A stretch of DNA of 64,000 nt from Corynebacterium simulans (GCF_001586215.1 NZ_CP014634.1:1860001-1924000); one strand, 5' to 3'; counted from the stretch's first letter, positions 8,375 through 16,678 are shown. Numbers and translations: made by a program. The notes: generated by a model not told the origin, from the letters alone.

Positions 8375-8722
8375 TTAGGCCTTCTTCGTGGTCTTCTTAG
8401 AAGCCTTCTTGGCGGTCTTCTTCGTGGACTTCTTGGTCGACTTCTTCGTTGCCTTCTTGGTGGTCTTCTTCGAAGATTTCTTGGTTGCCTTCTTCGAGGA
8501 CTTCTTAGAGGTCTTCTTTGGCGCAGCGTCTTCCTGCTCTGCAAGGACCTTCTTGTGTACCAAGCCATCTGGCTCGACGCCGAGCATGGACATCAAGGTC
8601 ACGCCATCGAGGAAGTCCTCAGCATAAGTAGCGACGATGCGGCGCGCAGCGCGGGCGGTCTCCTCCTCGACTGCATTGTTCTGGTCTGCAGCGGGCTGAG
8701 TGTCAGTGACCTTTGGTGGCAC
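8375..8722 (-). CDS. histone H1-like lysine-rich protein
   Basis: A 115-residue protein in two parts. Residues 1-65 are an acidic to neutral helical head (ARAARRIVATYAEDFLDGVTLMSML). Residues 66-115 are a tail of repeated KKxxKK(S/T/A) units like eukaryotic H1 or mycobacterial HupB tails, so it probably binds nucleic acid non-specifically. The repeats make a spurious leucine-rich reading on the opposite strand. It is the first gene of the otsA group. C. glutamicum has a comparable gene (cg2906) between otsA and thrE. In this genome the island begins about 180 bp upstream of it. The role in nucleoid structure is inferred. Confidence 0.75.
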   Translation of the reverse strand: MPPKVTDTQPAADQNNAVEEETARAARRIVATYAEDFLDGVTLMSMLGVEPDGLVHKKVLAEQEDAAPKKTSKKSSKKATKKSSKKTTKKATKKSTKKSTKKTAKKASKKTTKKA

Positions 8723-8901
8723 GAAGTCCTCCTGAACGAGTTGTGAAAGCTTTCAGACCGCATATTCTACGCCATGCGGCCGTGCGGTGCGGATTCGGGG
8801 CTATGTGCGCAGAGATCTATTTTGTGGGCCTGGGTTATGGCGCCGGGCACGGCGAGGATTTCGCCCTAACTGCCAAATCGGTGCCGTGCAGGGAAGGCGA
8901 G

Positions 8902-8921
8902 TTCAGGTGGTGAATGCATCT
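8902..8921. repeat. left terminal inverted repeat of the split IS30-type element
   Basis: TTCAGGTGGTGAATGCATCT matches the inverse complement of 44151-44170 at 17 of 20 positions. It lies 22 bp before the transposase 5' fragment and marks the left edge of the 35-kb island. Confidence 0.7.
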
Positions 8922-8943
8922 ATACAGCTAGGAGGTTGTGTAG

Positions 8944-9360
8944 ATGTCAAGTGATAAGAGGCTGTGTGAGCGGTACGTGGAGGCGTATCTGCATGATGCG
9001 CGTCCGATGTCGGTGATCCTGAAGGAGTTGGGGGTCTCGAAGGCTACGGCGAAGGTGTGGCGTCAGGCTGAGGGCCTTAGCCGTGGTCAGCGTCAGCGGA
9101 GTCTGACTGAGAATAAATTCAAAGATCAGTACCAAAAGGTCGTTGCTCTTGTAGAAAGCGGCCAGTCTGCGCATAGCGCACTGAAAGAGACTGGTTTCCC
9201 ACAGACTGCTTACCGATACCTTGCCCAAGACGGTATCGAACTCGCTAATACCAGTCGCGGTGGAGCCATACAACGCGAGCGGGATCGCATCGCTAAAGCT
9301 TTGAAACTTGTTGACGCTGGAAAAAGCTATAAACAGGCTGGCCAGGTGGTTGATCGCTGC
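8944..9360 (+). pseudogene. IS30-type transposase, 5' fragment
   Basis: 139 codons with helix-turn-helix-like segments (MSVILKELGVSKATAKVWRQ near residue 22 and a second near KLVDAGKSYKQAG) and a ribosome site AGGAGG just upstream. The frame runs directly into the IS3-family element at 9361, after which the reading is IS3 noncoding and antisense sequence. The inverted repeat outside it pairs with the one after the IS30 catalytic fragment at 43683-44153. I therefore read the two as opposite ends of one element, or of two directly oriented copies, separated by the island. The IS30 label comes from the 3' piece; this N-terminal part alone is not diagnostic. Confidence 0.6.
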
Positions 9361-9399
9361 GGGGCCCGACCCCCGGAAAGTGGACACATCGGGGGCTGG

Positions 9400-10296
9400 C
9401 TATGCTGCTGTGGTCAGTATAGCCGAAGTCTCGGCTTCAAAGACATCAGGAGCTACGAGATTGCACCAGGAGTGCCGCCGGCGCGTGTTGTAGCGCATGC
9501 ACCACCGGAAGACCTCTTGACGACAGCTAATTGGGTTGTTAAAGACTTTCCGATCACGCAGTACTTCCCGCTTTAAGGTGGCGTTAAAGGATTCTGCCAG
9601 GGCATTATCGGCACTCGTTCCAACCGCGCCCATGGACTGGCGCACACCTAACGACGAGCAGTAGTTCCTAAAGGCTTGTGAGGTGTACACGCTGCCGTGA
9701 TCGGAATGGAAAATAGTCCCATCAAGACTGCCGCGCACGCCGTGTGCGTGGGCTAGAGCATCGATAACTAGTGAGACCCGCATGTGGTCTGCGAGTGCAT
9801 AACCTGCAAGTTTACGTGAATACGTGTCAATGACTGTGGCAAGGTACATGTTTTTGCCTCCCCTACACGGCAGGTAAGTAATGTCACCGACATACACACG
9901 ATTTGGCTCGCCAGCTGTGAACTTGCGGCCTACTAGATCTGGCATGACACGGTGACCAGGCTTACGCCTGGTAGTAATGCATCGACGCCGTTTGCTAAAG
10001 CCTTTTAACCCCATGGATTTCATGATGCGTGCAACTTTCTTGTGATTGATCGGGGTATACGTCGTGTCCTCCTTGAGGCTTGCGGCGATGCGTTTAGCAC
10101 CATAAAGCCCGTGCTCATCATCGAAGATGGTCTTGATTCTTGCACCAATAACGGCATCAGAATACATCTTTAACCTGCGTTTTTTACGGGTGCTCACCCA
10201 CTTGTAAAACGAGGAACGATTCAGCTTTAACACATCGCACATCCGCTTAACCGAGTACTCGGTTCGGTGGTCATCGACAAACTGGAAGCGGATCAC
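9400..10296 (-). CDS. IS3-family transposase OrfB
   Basis: A 298-residue rve-type DDE integrase. It starts MIRFQFVDDHRTEYSV, has an HTH_21-like region (GLYGAKRIAASLKEDTTYTPINHKKVARIMK), then the catalytic triad in VGDITYLP, FHSDHGSVYTS and NALAESFNATLKRE. It begins at a GTG that overlaps the orfA stop (GTGA) on the minus strand, so expression is by coupling or frameshifting. Length and motifs look intact. It would catalyse cut and circularisation of the element ending at 9361 and 10665. Confidence 0.9.
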   Translation of the reverse strand: MIRFQFVDDHRTEYSVKRMCDVLKLNRSSFYKWVSTRKKRRLKMYSDAVIGARIKTIFDDEHGLYGAKRIAASLKEDTTYTPINHKKVARIMKSMGLKGFSKRRRCITTRRKPGHRVMPDLVGRKFTAGEPNRVYVGDITYLPCRGGKNMYLATVIDTYSRKLAGYALADHMRVSLVIDALAHAHGVRGSLDGTIFHSDHGSVYTSQAFRNYCSSLGVRQSMGAVGTSADNALAESFNATLKREVLRDRKVFNNPISCRQEVFRWCMRYNTRRRHSWCNLVAPDVFEAETSAILTTAA

Positions 10297-10592
10297 CAGT
10301 GAGTCTCTTCGGCAAAATATTTCGCGGCCTTACGCAGGATGTCGCGTTCTTCGCGCAGCTTAGAGACTTCTTTTTCCAGCTGACGGATTCGCGCAGAATC
10401 ATTCGCCGCTTGGGCTTGATCGTGCACGGCCTTCGTGCGGGCACGTTTGCCAGTGCCGTACTTTTTGACCCAAGAATGTAGCGAGGCACGGTTGATACCG
10501 AGCTCAGCTGATGCTGAGTTCAGCGAGAGATCCTCGTTGTTCTCATAGAGGGCTACGGCATCGCGTTTGAACTGTTCGGAGTACCTGGACAT
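10293..10592 (-). CDS. IS3-family transposase OrfA
   Basis: A 99-residue protein with the HTH_8 transposase helix-turn-helix (RYSEQFKRDAVALYENNEDLSL, then SAELGINRASLHSWVKKYG). A leucine-zipper-like coiled coil follows (IRQLEKEVSKLREERDILRKAAKYFAEE), typical of OrfA. It is upstream of orfB within copy 1. The copy at 41991 has a stop codon where this one has Glu20. Confidence 0.88.
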   Translation of the reverse strand: MSRYSEQFKRDAVALYENNEDLSLNSASAELGINRASLHSWVKKYGTGKRARTKAVHDQAQAANDSARIRQLEKEVSKLREERDILRKAAKYFAEETHW

Positions 10593-10665
10593 GGTGGTAG
10601 ATTACCTTTCTTCCCAGCTCGACTGGGCTGGATATCAGGTGTCCACCACATGGGGGTCAGGTCCC

Positions 10666-11232
10666 ATCGATGCCATGCTTGCTGCCATCCACGAACAGAC
10701 CGTATCCATTGCCGGCGCAGAATACGCCGAACTTGGCGTAGCAATGTCCGCCACAGATGCACTAACCAAACTCGAGCATCGTAAAGAAATCGAAGCGCAG
10801 GTACTCAAGCTGATTCAGGACATTCCGCAGACCGAGATTCTTTTATCCATGCCTGGTATCGGCCCGCGTAGCGCAGCGCAGATCCTCATGACTGTTGGCG
10901 ATATGTCCGACTTCCCCGATGCAGCGCACCTAGCATCCTATGCAGGGCTATCACCGCGGACGAATCAGTCAGGAACGTCTATCATGTCGAATTCGCCTAA
11001 CCGGGCTGGCAACAAAAAATTAAAGAACGCCCTATGGCAATCGTCCTTTGCATCGATCAGATTCCACGAGCGTTCCCGGCAATTCTATGAACGAAAACGC
11101 AAAGAAGGCAAAAGACACAACGCCGCAGTCGTCGCACTCGCACGCCGACGCCTCAACGTCCTCTTCGCCATGATGCGAAACGGAGAGCTCTACAGAGACA
11201 TCCCCACAGTCCAGGAGGCCGCAGCAGCCTAG
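10666..11232 (+). pseudogene. IS110-family transposase, 3' fragment
   Basis: About 188 codons of the C-terminal Transposase_20 region: LLSMPGIGPRSAAQILMTVG, ASYAGLSPRTNQSGTS, NKKLKNALWQSSFASIRF and HNAAVVALARRRLNVLFAM. The catalytic RuvC-like DEDD N-terminal half is missing because the reading enters from the IS3 element end at 10665, so the fragment cannot transpose. About 150 bp of its noncoding right end follow, to roughly 11380, where the manA fragment begins. Confidence 0.85.
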
Positions 11233-11382
11233 AACCAACAGACCCTCACCTCAAGCCGATTGCACAGCAAGCCCAATCGGCTCCTCACCATGCCCGAAAA
11301 CAACATCCACAAGGAAAAGCAGAAACCCTTCACACCCCCCCAACAAACTCACCCACGGAATTGACAAACTATATAGGAACAC

Positions 11383-11700
11383 CTCCCTGGGCGATGGTGC
11401 AGGCGCGGAGAGCGCCGCTGTTGCCGATGCCGCGCCCAACACCGCGACGGTAGTAGAGTACCCGCTGCCGGTGCAGGAGTTTGCGGTGACCCGCTACGAT
11501 TTGCCCGCCGGCACCACGGTTTCCACGCAGCTTCCCGGACCGGCCATCGCCCTGGCTACTTCTGGTGTGGTCACGGTAAACGACCTGGAGCTAGCCCCGG
11601 GCGAGGCCGCCTGGTTGCCGGTAACCGGCGGCGACACTACCCGCCTTAGCGCGGCCGCGGGTAAAGATTCGCAGCTCTTTATCGCGGCGGCGCGCCCTGC
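11383..11700 (+). pseudogene. manA: mannose-6-phosphate isomerase, C-terminal fragment
   Basis: The reading SLGDGAGAES..., VVEYPLPVQEFAVTRYDLP, ALATSGVVTVNDLELAPGEAAWLPV, and DSQLFIAAARPA matches the C-terminal cupin part of type I phosphomannose isomerases (VTVNxxxLxxGxAxWxP and LFxAxxP). It has no start: the frame enters from the IS110 end near 11380. The normal stop also seems lost, since the frame runs on to 11971 over the next gene. It is likely a remnant of the donor chromosome, or of a manA split by IS110. The end coordinate is approximate. Confidence 0.6.
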
Positions 11701-11775
11701 GCGGCAAGTAGCGCTACCGCGCCGCTGGGGACGCCGCCGCGCGACAAGTAGCACTGTCGCGCTAACCGGCGCTAT

Positions 11776-12597
11776 TTACGACATGGTGGGGCGGCGGAAC
11801 GCAGCTGCGGCGGCTAGCAGCACTACGGTGAGTGCTACCATCCAGGCCACGAAAGCCCAGACTGCGGTGCCGGGCTGGCCGGTGGCAAGGATTTCGGCGC
11901 TTGGCGTGCCGTCGATGGCGGCGCCGGCGCGGGCGGCGAAGGTAAGCGGATTCCACCGGGCGATGGGTTGAACCACACCAGCGAATTGCTCCACGGGCAC
12001 GAGGCCGCCGTTAAGTGCCATGGCCGCCATGATGATGGGGGCCGGGCCAATGGCGGCCTCCGGGGTGGCGCACATCGCGCCCACCATGGCCGATAGCGAG
12101 GCGGCCACCACCGCGCCGAAGATGATGACTAACAGCACCCAGCCAAACCCGGCCAGCGTGTGAATACGCAGGCCAGAAGCCACGGAAGCCAGCAGCACCG
12201 CGCAGCCGGAGATAAGGCTGCGTAAGGAATCGAAACACCAGCGGCCGAAGATCTCCGGGCTGGTGCCGTAGCGCGTGGTCGCGATGCGGGTGGTGATACC
12301 GCGTTGGCGTTCCTTAATTATCTGCGCGGCGGCGGAGGTGCCATTCATCAGTTCGCTGGAAAGGATGAGCGCGATGGTAAGCGGTAACGCGTCGAGCGTG
12401 GCAGAGCCTTGCGAGGCCGCCATGAGGTCGCCAAACAGCCACCGCATGACCAGGAACATCAAAACGGGACCAGCCACGGTATTGGTAATTACCGCGCTAT
12501 CGCGGCGGGCGGCGCGCAGGTGCCTTCCAAAATGCGTGGCGACAGTGGACAGCCAGGTGGTGTCGTGCGACACGGTGGCGGTGGTGTGGTTAGTCAT
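11776..12597 (-). CDS. ABC-2 type exporter permease (second subunit)
   Basis: A 273-residue membrane protein with about six hydrophobic segments and an ABC-2 pattern (TVAGPVLMFLVMRWLFGDLM, LALILSSELMNG-like region, AALALNGGLVPVEQFAG near the C-terminus). The start at 12597 (MTNHTT) overlaps the end of the first permease by 8 bp. It forms a Drr-type exporter with the genes at 12590 and 13348. The cargo is unknown; antibiotics, or the metallophore made by the neighbouring cluster, are possible. Confidence 0.8.
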   Translation of the reverse strand: MTNHTTATVSHDTTWLSTVATHFGRHLRAARRDSAVITNTVAGPVLMFLVMRWLFGDLMAASQGSATLDALPLTIALILSSELMNGTSAAAQIIKERQRGITTRIATTRYGTSPEIFGRWCFDSLRSLISGCAVLLASVASGLRIHTLAGFGWVLLVIIFGAVVAASLSAMVGAMCATPEAAIGPAPIIMAAMALNGGLVPVEQFAGVVQPIARWNPLTFAARAGAAIDGTPSAEILATGQPGTAVWAFVAWMVALTVVLLAAAAAFRRPTMS

Positions 12598-13351
12598 GTT
12601 TCCTCCCCTGGAAAGCGGTGATAAAGCCCCATACGCCAACGACGGTCATGGCGATGAGCCAGCACAGTGCTTCGACTCCGCGCGCCCCCAGGGCAGCGCC
12701 ACCTAGTAGGTTGCGGGCGGTGTCCAAGATGGGAGATAGCGGTACGTGCCGGATGATGGGGCCAATGCCGCCGGGCAGCGCATCCGCAGGCACGAATGCG
12801 GTGGAGAACATCACCATGACCAGCACGAGGTTTTGGAAGAGCAAGGACGCCGAGGTGGGCTTGGGGGCCAACAGGCAGGAGCCATCGATAAACGCGGAGA
12901 GGATGATGGTGAGGGCGGCGAAAAGGGCGATGGTAAGGATAATACGACCCGGTCCGGCAGCGTAGCGGGCACCGAGCAGGATCGTGGTGAGGACGACGAT
13001 GCTGCACGACCACGCGGCGCGGGTGAGATCTGCCAGCAGCCGGCCGACGACCGTGGCCCAGGCGGGCGTCCCGGTGGCGCGGATGCGGTCGTGGATGCCG
13101 TTTTCGGCGTCACGCGTAATCGCCAAGGAGGAGCCCCCGGCGGCGAACACAATCGCCTGAATAACGCCGGCGGGCAGGAGGAAGGCGGCGTAATCGATGC
13201 CGAGTTCCGTCGAAGCCTTGGCGAAGGTGGCGTAAAAGATGACCATGAACAGGCTGGGTATTGCCACGGCGGAAACCATTACGGCCTTGTTGCGGACGGT
13301 GCGCAGGACATTGCGGTGCCACGAGGCAGCGACTGCTCCGAGCGCGTTCAC
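12590..13351 (-). CDS. ABC-2 type exporter permease (first subunit)
   Basis: A 253-residue permease starting at a GTG (13351) that overlaps the ATPase stop as GTGA. Upstream in-frame sequence is arginine-rich shadow of the ATPase gene and is excluded. Hydrophobic segments and the C-terminal VPLSPILDTARNLLGGAALG region are typical of DrrB-like subunits. It pairs with the permease at 11776. Tight coupling of all three genes implies a single transcript. Confidence 0.82.
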   Translation of the reverse strand: MNALGAVAASWHRNVLRTVRNKAVMVSAVAIPSLFMVIFYATFAKASTELGIDYAAFLLPAGVIQAIVFAAGGSSLAITRDAENGIHDRIRATGTPAWATVVGRLLADLTRAAWSCSIVVLTTILLGARYAAGPGRIILTIALFAALTIILSAFIDGSCLLAPKPTSASLLFQNLVLVMVMFSTAFVPADALPGGIGPIIRHVPLSPILDTARNLLGGAALGARGVEALCWLIAMTVVGVWGFITAFQGRKHD

Positions 13352-14412
13352 TGGGAGCCTCCACCGGTGTGGGGAGCCTGCTGCGCGATGTCGCCGGACC
13401 CGGCGATAGCGAAGTAGACATCGTCCAAGGAGGGCGGAACCAAGGAGACGTCCGCGACCGAGGTGTCGTCGCCATCCCACAAGGCCAGCGCCCGGACTAG
13501 GGTGCGGTGGCCATCGGGCGCATCGACGCGCAATACGGTGTCCTCTTGGCGGCAGTCGATGCGGTGTTCTTGCAAGGTGTGGGTGAGGCGTGCGGCATCG
13601 TCCGGGCTAGACATCGTGATGAGGCACACCGTGGTGCCATAGCGGTCCTTGAGCTCGGCGGGGGTGCCTTCGTCGAGCACCTTGCCTCCGGCGAGCACGG
13701 CGACGCGGTCTGCGAGCTGGTCAGCTTCTTCCAGGTATTGGGTAGTAAGCAGGATCGAGGTGCCGTCGGCCGCCAGCCCGCGGACGGTATCCCACACGGA
13801 GCTGCGCGCGGCGGGGTCGAGGCCCGTGGTCGGCTCGTCGAGGAACAGCAGCGCGGGCGGGACAGTGAGGGAGGCGGCGATATCTAACCGCCGGCGCATG
13901 CCGCCCGAGTATGCCGAAACCAGGCGGTCGGCGGCGCCAACCAGATCGAAGCGCTCAAGAAGTTCCGCGGCGCGGGCCTTCGCATCGCTAGCTTTAAGCC
14001 CTGCCAGGCGGCCAAAGAAGATGAGGTTTTCCTTGCCGGTAAGCTCCTCATCCACTGCGGCGTATTGCCCGGTCAGCGCGATGGAAGCGCGCACCTTGGA
14101 AGGATCCGTGGCTAAGTTGTGGCCATCGATGATGGCGGTTCCGCCCGTGGCGGGCAGCAGCGTGGAAAGGACATTGACCAAGGTTGTCTTGCCGGCACCA
14201 TTGGCGCCTAGGACGGCGAGGATGCCCCCGCGCGGAATGGCGAGGGTCACACCGCGCAGGATTTCCGTTCGCTTCTTGACTTTTCCCAGGCTACATCGCA
14301 GATCTTGGACATCAAGCACCAGGTCGCGGCCTTTTGCGTGGGCGCTGGTTGAGGGGACTGCGGTGGCGCTGGGGTCACCGCTAGCGGTTGCCGTGGTGGG
14401 GTTTTCTTTCAT
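13348..14412 (-). CDS. Drr-type ABC exporter ATP-binding protein
   Basis: A 354-residue ATPase with Walker A GANGAGKTT, signature YSGGMRRRLDIA, Walker B LLFLDEPTTGLD, and a long C-terminal domain as in DrrA drug-export ATPases. A roughly 30-residue Ser/Thr/Ala-rich N-terminal extension precedes the core at VLDVQDLRC. The start at 14412 lies 10 bp after a GGGATG ribosome-like site, and a later start within the extension is possible. It is divergent from the biosynthetic plus-strand operon across a 411-bp gap. It may protect against or export the island's product, which is inferred only from proximity. Confidence 0.85.
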   Translation of the reverse strand: MKENPTTATASGDPSATAVPSTSAHAKGRDLVLDVQDLRCSLGKVKKRTEILRGVTLAIPRGGILAVLGANGAGKTTLVNVLSTLLPATGGTAIIDGHNLATDPSKVRASIALTGQYAAVDEELTGKENLIFFGRLAGLKASDAKARAAELLERFDLVGAADRLVSAYSGGMRRRLDIAASLTVPPALLFLDEPTTGLDPAARSSVWDTVRGLAADGTSILLTTQYLEEADQLADRVAVLAGGKVLDEGTPAELKDRYGTTVCLITMSSPDDAARLTHTLQEHRIDCRQEDTVLRVDAPDGHRTLVRALALWDGDDTSVADVSLVPPSLDDVYFAIAGSGDIAQQAPHTGGGSQ

Positions 14413-14671
14413 GATTCATCCCTGGATATACGTCAACGGTCTATTAGACGGCGCACCGATTCTCCTACCGCAGAAGGAAAACCGATTATTGCCCGCGAAC
14501 GATGGATTGTGGTCCACGGAGCAAGCGCCTGGGGTAGTGCCAACTAATCCTTAGAAAATGATGTATGTCTAGCGGCACCGGGTCGTGCACAGCGCCCCGC
14601 AGGAGAGGGCTGCACAGGTCGGCTGATCGGCGGCGACGCTGCAGGTTGCTGCAAAGTTGAGCATACCATAA
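14413..14671. other. intergenic region between divergent exporter and tailoring operon
   Basis: No gene is visible in these 259 bp. A GC-rich bulged hairpin can be drawn around 14585-14615 (GTGCA...GCCC with GGGCTGCAC). A minus-strand promoter for the ABC exporter must lie near 14430-14500, but I could not pick convincing -35/-10 boxes. Confidence 0.4.
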
Positions 14672-14690
14672 TTAGGCATGGCATGCTTGA
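14672..14690. promoter_or_regulatory. candidate metal-regulator operator over the -35 box
   Basis: TTAGGCATGGCATGCTTGA is an imperfect palindrome with arms GCATG/CATGC around a central G; seven of nine pairs match. It agrees with the DtxR consensus at about 11 of 19 positions, mainly the outer TTAGG and the centre. It overlaps the -35 box of the plus-strand promoter, where a repressor would block polymerase. The factor could be DtxR with a weak site or another regulator. Confidence 0.4.
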
Positions 14691-14715
14691 CAATTAAGTC
14701 GAAGGCCTGTAAGCT
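14687..14715 (+). promoter_or_regulatory. promoter of the acetyltransferase-glycosyltransferase-TEII-ABC operon
   Basis: TTGACA (14687-14692) and TAAGCT (14710-14715) are separated by 17 bp, a near-ideal sigma-70-type arrangement, about 110 bp upstream of the first gene at 14824. The 5' leader is therefore about 100 nt. Confidence 0.55.
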
Positions 14716-14823
14716 ACCAAGTGTGAGCTAAGAATCTGGGTATTCCGACTAGTCAGGGTCAAACCGCGTGGCTGACCGTAATTCGTATTGTGGCTCGCGC
14801 CTCTCAAGCACAAAGGAGTATCC

Positions 14824-15453
14824 ATGGATTCTCGAGAGCAAATCGAAGATAGGATTCTCTGCGGTCAGCCCTTCCGCCCTATTGAGGACCCGGATCTCTA
14901 TTACGAGATGATGGAGGCGGCGGAGAAGTGTCACGATCTCAACCAGCTTCGTCCACTTCAAACAGCGGAGAAGCAGGCAGTGATGGCAGACCTGCTTGGT
15001 GAACTGGGGGAGCGCTTAATGGTTTTCCTGCCATTTCATGTCCAATATGGCTCGAAAATCAAGGTCGGAGATGGCGTGACCTTCAATCGAGGAACGACGG
15101 TACTTGATATGGCCCCGGTGACATTTGGCAATGAGGTCATGGTTGGTCCATGGTGTTCCTTCTTTGCTGGCAATCACGCCTTAGACCCCGTAGAGCGGCA
15201 ATACATGGTGTGTACCGGGGGTGCGATCACCATACAAGACCATGTGTGGCTTGGTGGCAATTGCACGGTAACTGCGGGTGTCACGATTGGGCATGGTGCA
15301 GTAATTGGTGCTGGCAGTGTTGTGACAAGAGATATTCCGCCCATGGTACTCGCAGCCGGTAATCCGTGCCGAGTCATTCGTGATATTGGCCCGGAAGATA
15401 AGCTCATGGGGGAGTCTTGGGTTCCTGAGTGGCCTAGTTGGATTACGGATTGA
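14824..15453 (+). CDS. hexapeptide-repeat O-acetyltransferase (maltose acetyltransferase-like)
   Basis: A 209-residue left-handed beta-helix acyltransferase. The N-terminal Mac domain (EQIEDRILCGQPFRPIEDPDLYYEMMEA) is followed by hexapeptide coils and VMVGPWCSFFAGNHALDP-like active-site region with the catalytic His in AGNHALDP. IQDHVWLGGNCTVTAGVTIGHGAVIGAGSVVTRDIPP is the classical sugar or galactoside acetyltransferase signature. ATG 14824 has AAGGAG upstream. It would transfer acetyl from acetyl-CoA to a sugar hydroxyl. As the first gene before a glycosyltransferase it may acetylate the sugar of a glycosylated metallophore (inferred). It is 7 bp from the next gene. Confidence 0.82.
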   Translation: MDSREQIEDRILCGQPFRPIEDPDLYYEMMEAAEKCHDLNQLRPLQTAEKQAVMADLLGELGERLMVFLPFHVQYGSKIKVGDGVTFNRGTTVLDMAPVTFGNEVMVGPWCSFFAGNHALDPVERQYMVCTGGAITIQDHVWLGGNCTVTAGVTIGHGAVIGAGSVVTRDIPPMVLAAGNPCRVIRDIGPEDKLMGESWVPEWPSWITD

Positions 15454-15460
15454 GACGGCT

Positions 15461-16678
15461 GTGAAAGTTCTCGCGGTCGTCCTGGGTTCTGAGGGTGATA
15501 TGCTGCCATTTGCGCACCTTGGTGTCGCACTTCGAGATCGTGGCCACCAGTTTGTTTTGGCTGGGTTTAGCGAATTCGGCGGGAGTTTTCGTGCAAACGG
15601 GGTGGACTACATCGAGTTACCCGGTGATTACCGGGCGTTAATGAAGCGCCTTTTGGGCGATAGTAAAGGCATGATGGACACTGTCTTAGGTATCCGTGAG
15701 ATGATATCTGACGCCCACGTTTTCGATGTGTTAGAGCATGCCATGGATGGCGTTGACGTGGTCATGTACACCCAATTCAGTGAAGTTGCTCGGTTGTTAG
15801 GGGCTGCACGCGGAGTCCCCAGCGTTCGGGTGCAGGTTTTCCCTACCGAACCCTGCCTCCGTTACAGCCTCGTGGATCCGCGAAAACTGGACGGCTCTGT
15901 CGGAGCTCTGGTCACCCACTGGATGTCCAATACTCTGATGGCTTGGGCGATGCGCCCAGTGATAGCGGCATGGCGCCGTAGGTTGGGGCTGCGTCAGCGA
16001 GCGCTCTCCTCTCCACCAACCACGATCTACCAATTCAGTCCCGCGTTGAGTCCGCCGGCGCCGGAATGGAAAAACCACATTCACGTCACTGGCGAGTGGC
16101 TTGACCCGCACCACAGTGAACTCGCCCTAGACCCAGCAGTCGAGGAGTTTGTGGCTGCCGGCTCGGCCCCGGTTCTGGCAAGCTTTGGGAGTATGGTCTC
16201 AGATCGCGTTTATGACCTTCAACGATGGACTCGAGACGCGTGCATCGAGCATGGTCTGCGGGCGATAATCGTCGATCCCGATCATGAGCCTGGTGTGAGA
16301 GAAGGAATCCTCACCGTCGCCCGGGTCCCGTTCGCGACTGTGCTTCCGTGGTGCCGTGCAGGCATCTGCCACGGCTCACTGGGCACCACCGGGGCGATCC
16401 TGCGCGCCGGCAAGCCGTGCCTTGCGGTTGCATTCGGTGGTGACCAACACTTCCATGCCAACGCAGTTTGTCGAAACGGTGCCGGGCCGAACTATATTGA
16501 CGCCCAGCGAGGCGAACTGAGTGCCCAGTCCCTGGCCGCCGGAATTGCCGATTTGGTAAGTGGAGCATACGACTCCGCAGCCCGCAGGATGCCCGAGTTG
16601 CTTGCCACAGACCCGGGTACCGTCGCAGCAGTAGAAATCGTGCTTAATCAGTCCGACCTAGCGAAAGGCGAAAAATGA
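15461..16678 (+). CDS. MGT-type (GT1) glycosyltransferase
   Basis: A 405-residue GT-B enzyme starting at GTG 15461 (VKVLAVVLGSEGDMLPFAHLG), only 7 bp after the acetyltransferase. The C-terminal donor-binding signature reads ICHGSLGTTGAILRAGKPCLAVAFGGDQHFHANAV, as in macrolide and natural-product UDP-sugar transferases and the C-glucosyltransferase IroB, with the conserved His and DQ pair. The N-terminal GSEGDMLPF loop is also family-like. It is coupled to the thioesterase gene by ATGA overlap, so it belongs to the biosynthetic operon. The acceptor could be the phenolic cap or the siderophore scaffold; neither acceptor nor sugar can be told from sequence. Confidence 0.83.
   Translation: MKVLAVVLGSEGDMLPFAHLGVALRDRGHQFVLAGFSEFGGSFRANGVDYIELPGDYRALMKRLLGDSKGMMDTVLGIREMISDAHVFDVLEHAMDGVDVVMYTQFSEVARLLGAARGVPSVRVQVFPTEPCLRYSLVDPRKLDGSVGALVTHWMSNTLMAWAMRPVIAAWRRRLGLRQRALSSPPTTIYQFSPALSPPAPEWKNHIHVTGEWLDPHHSELALDPAVEEFVAAGSAPVLASFGSMVSDRVYDLQRWTRDACIEHGLRAIIVDPDHEPGVREGILTVARVPFATVLPWCRAGICHGSLGTTGAILRAGKPCLAVAFGGDQHFHANAVCRNGAGPNYIDAQRGELSAQSLAAGIADLVSGAYDSAARRMPELLATDPGTVAAVEIVLNQSDLAKGEK

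Larger units (their letters stand above)
9361..10665 (-). mobile_element. IS3-family insertion sequence, copy 1 (intact)
   Basis: About 1305 bp with terminal repeats GGGGCCCGACCCCC (9361-9374) and, inverted at the other end (10652-10665), GGGACCTGACCCCC; GTGGACAC is also shared a few bases inside. It contains overlapping orfA and orfB with a complete DDE domain. The flanks differ in identity: the IS30 fragment on the left and the IS110 fragment on the right. There is no obvious target duplication, so the junctions probably reflect recombination after insertion. A truncated inverted copy lies at 41918-42625. Confidence 0.85.

Noticed and set aside
8369..8746. Leucine/phenylalanine-rich open frames on the plus strand opposite the H1-like gene
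   Set aside because: They are the complement of the repetitive lysine codons and have no ribosome site or family likeness.
12746..13417. 223-codon plus-strand frame opposite the ABC permease
   Set aside because: Gly/Arg/Glu-rich shadow of the minus-strand permease and ATPase genes.
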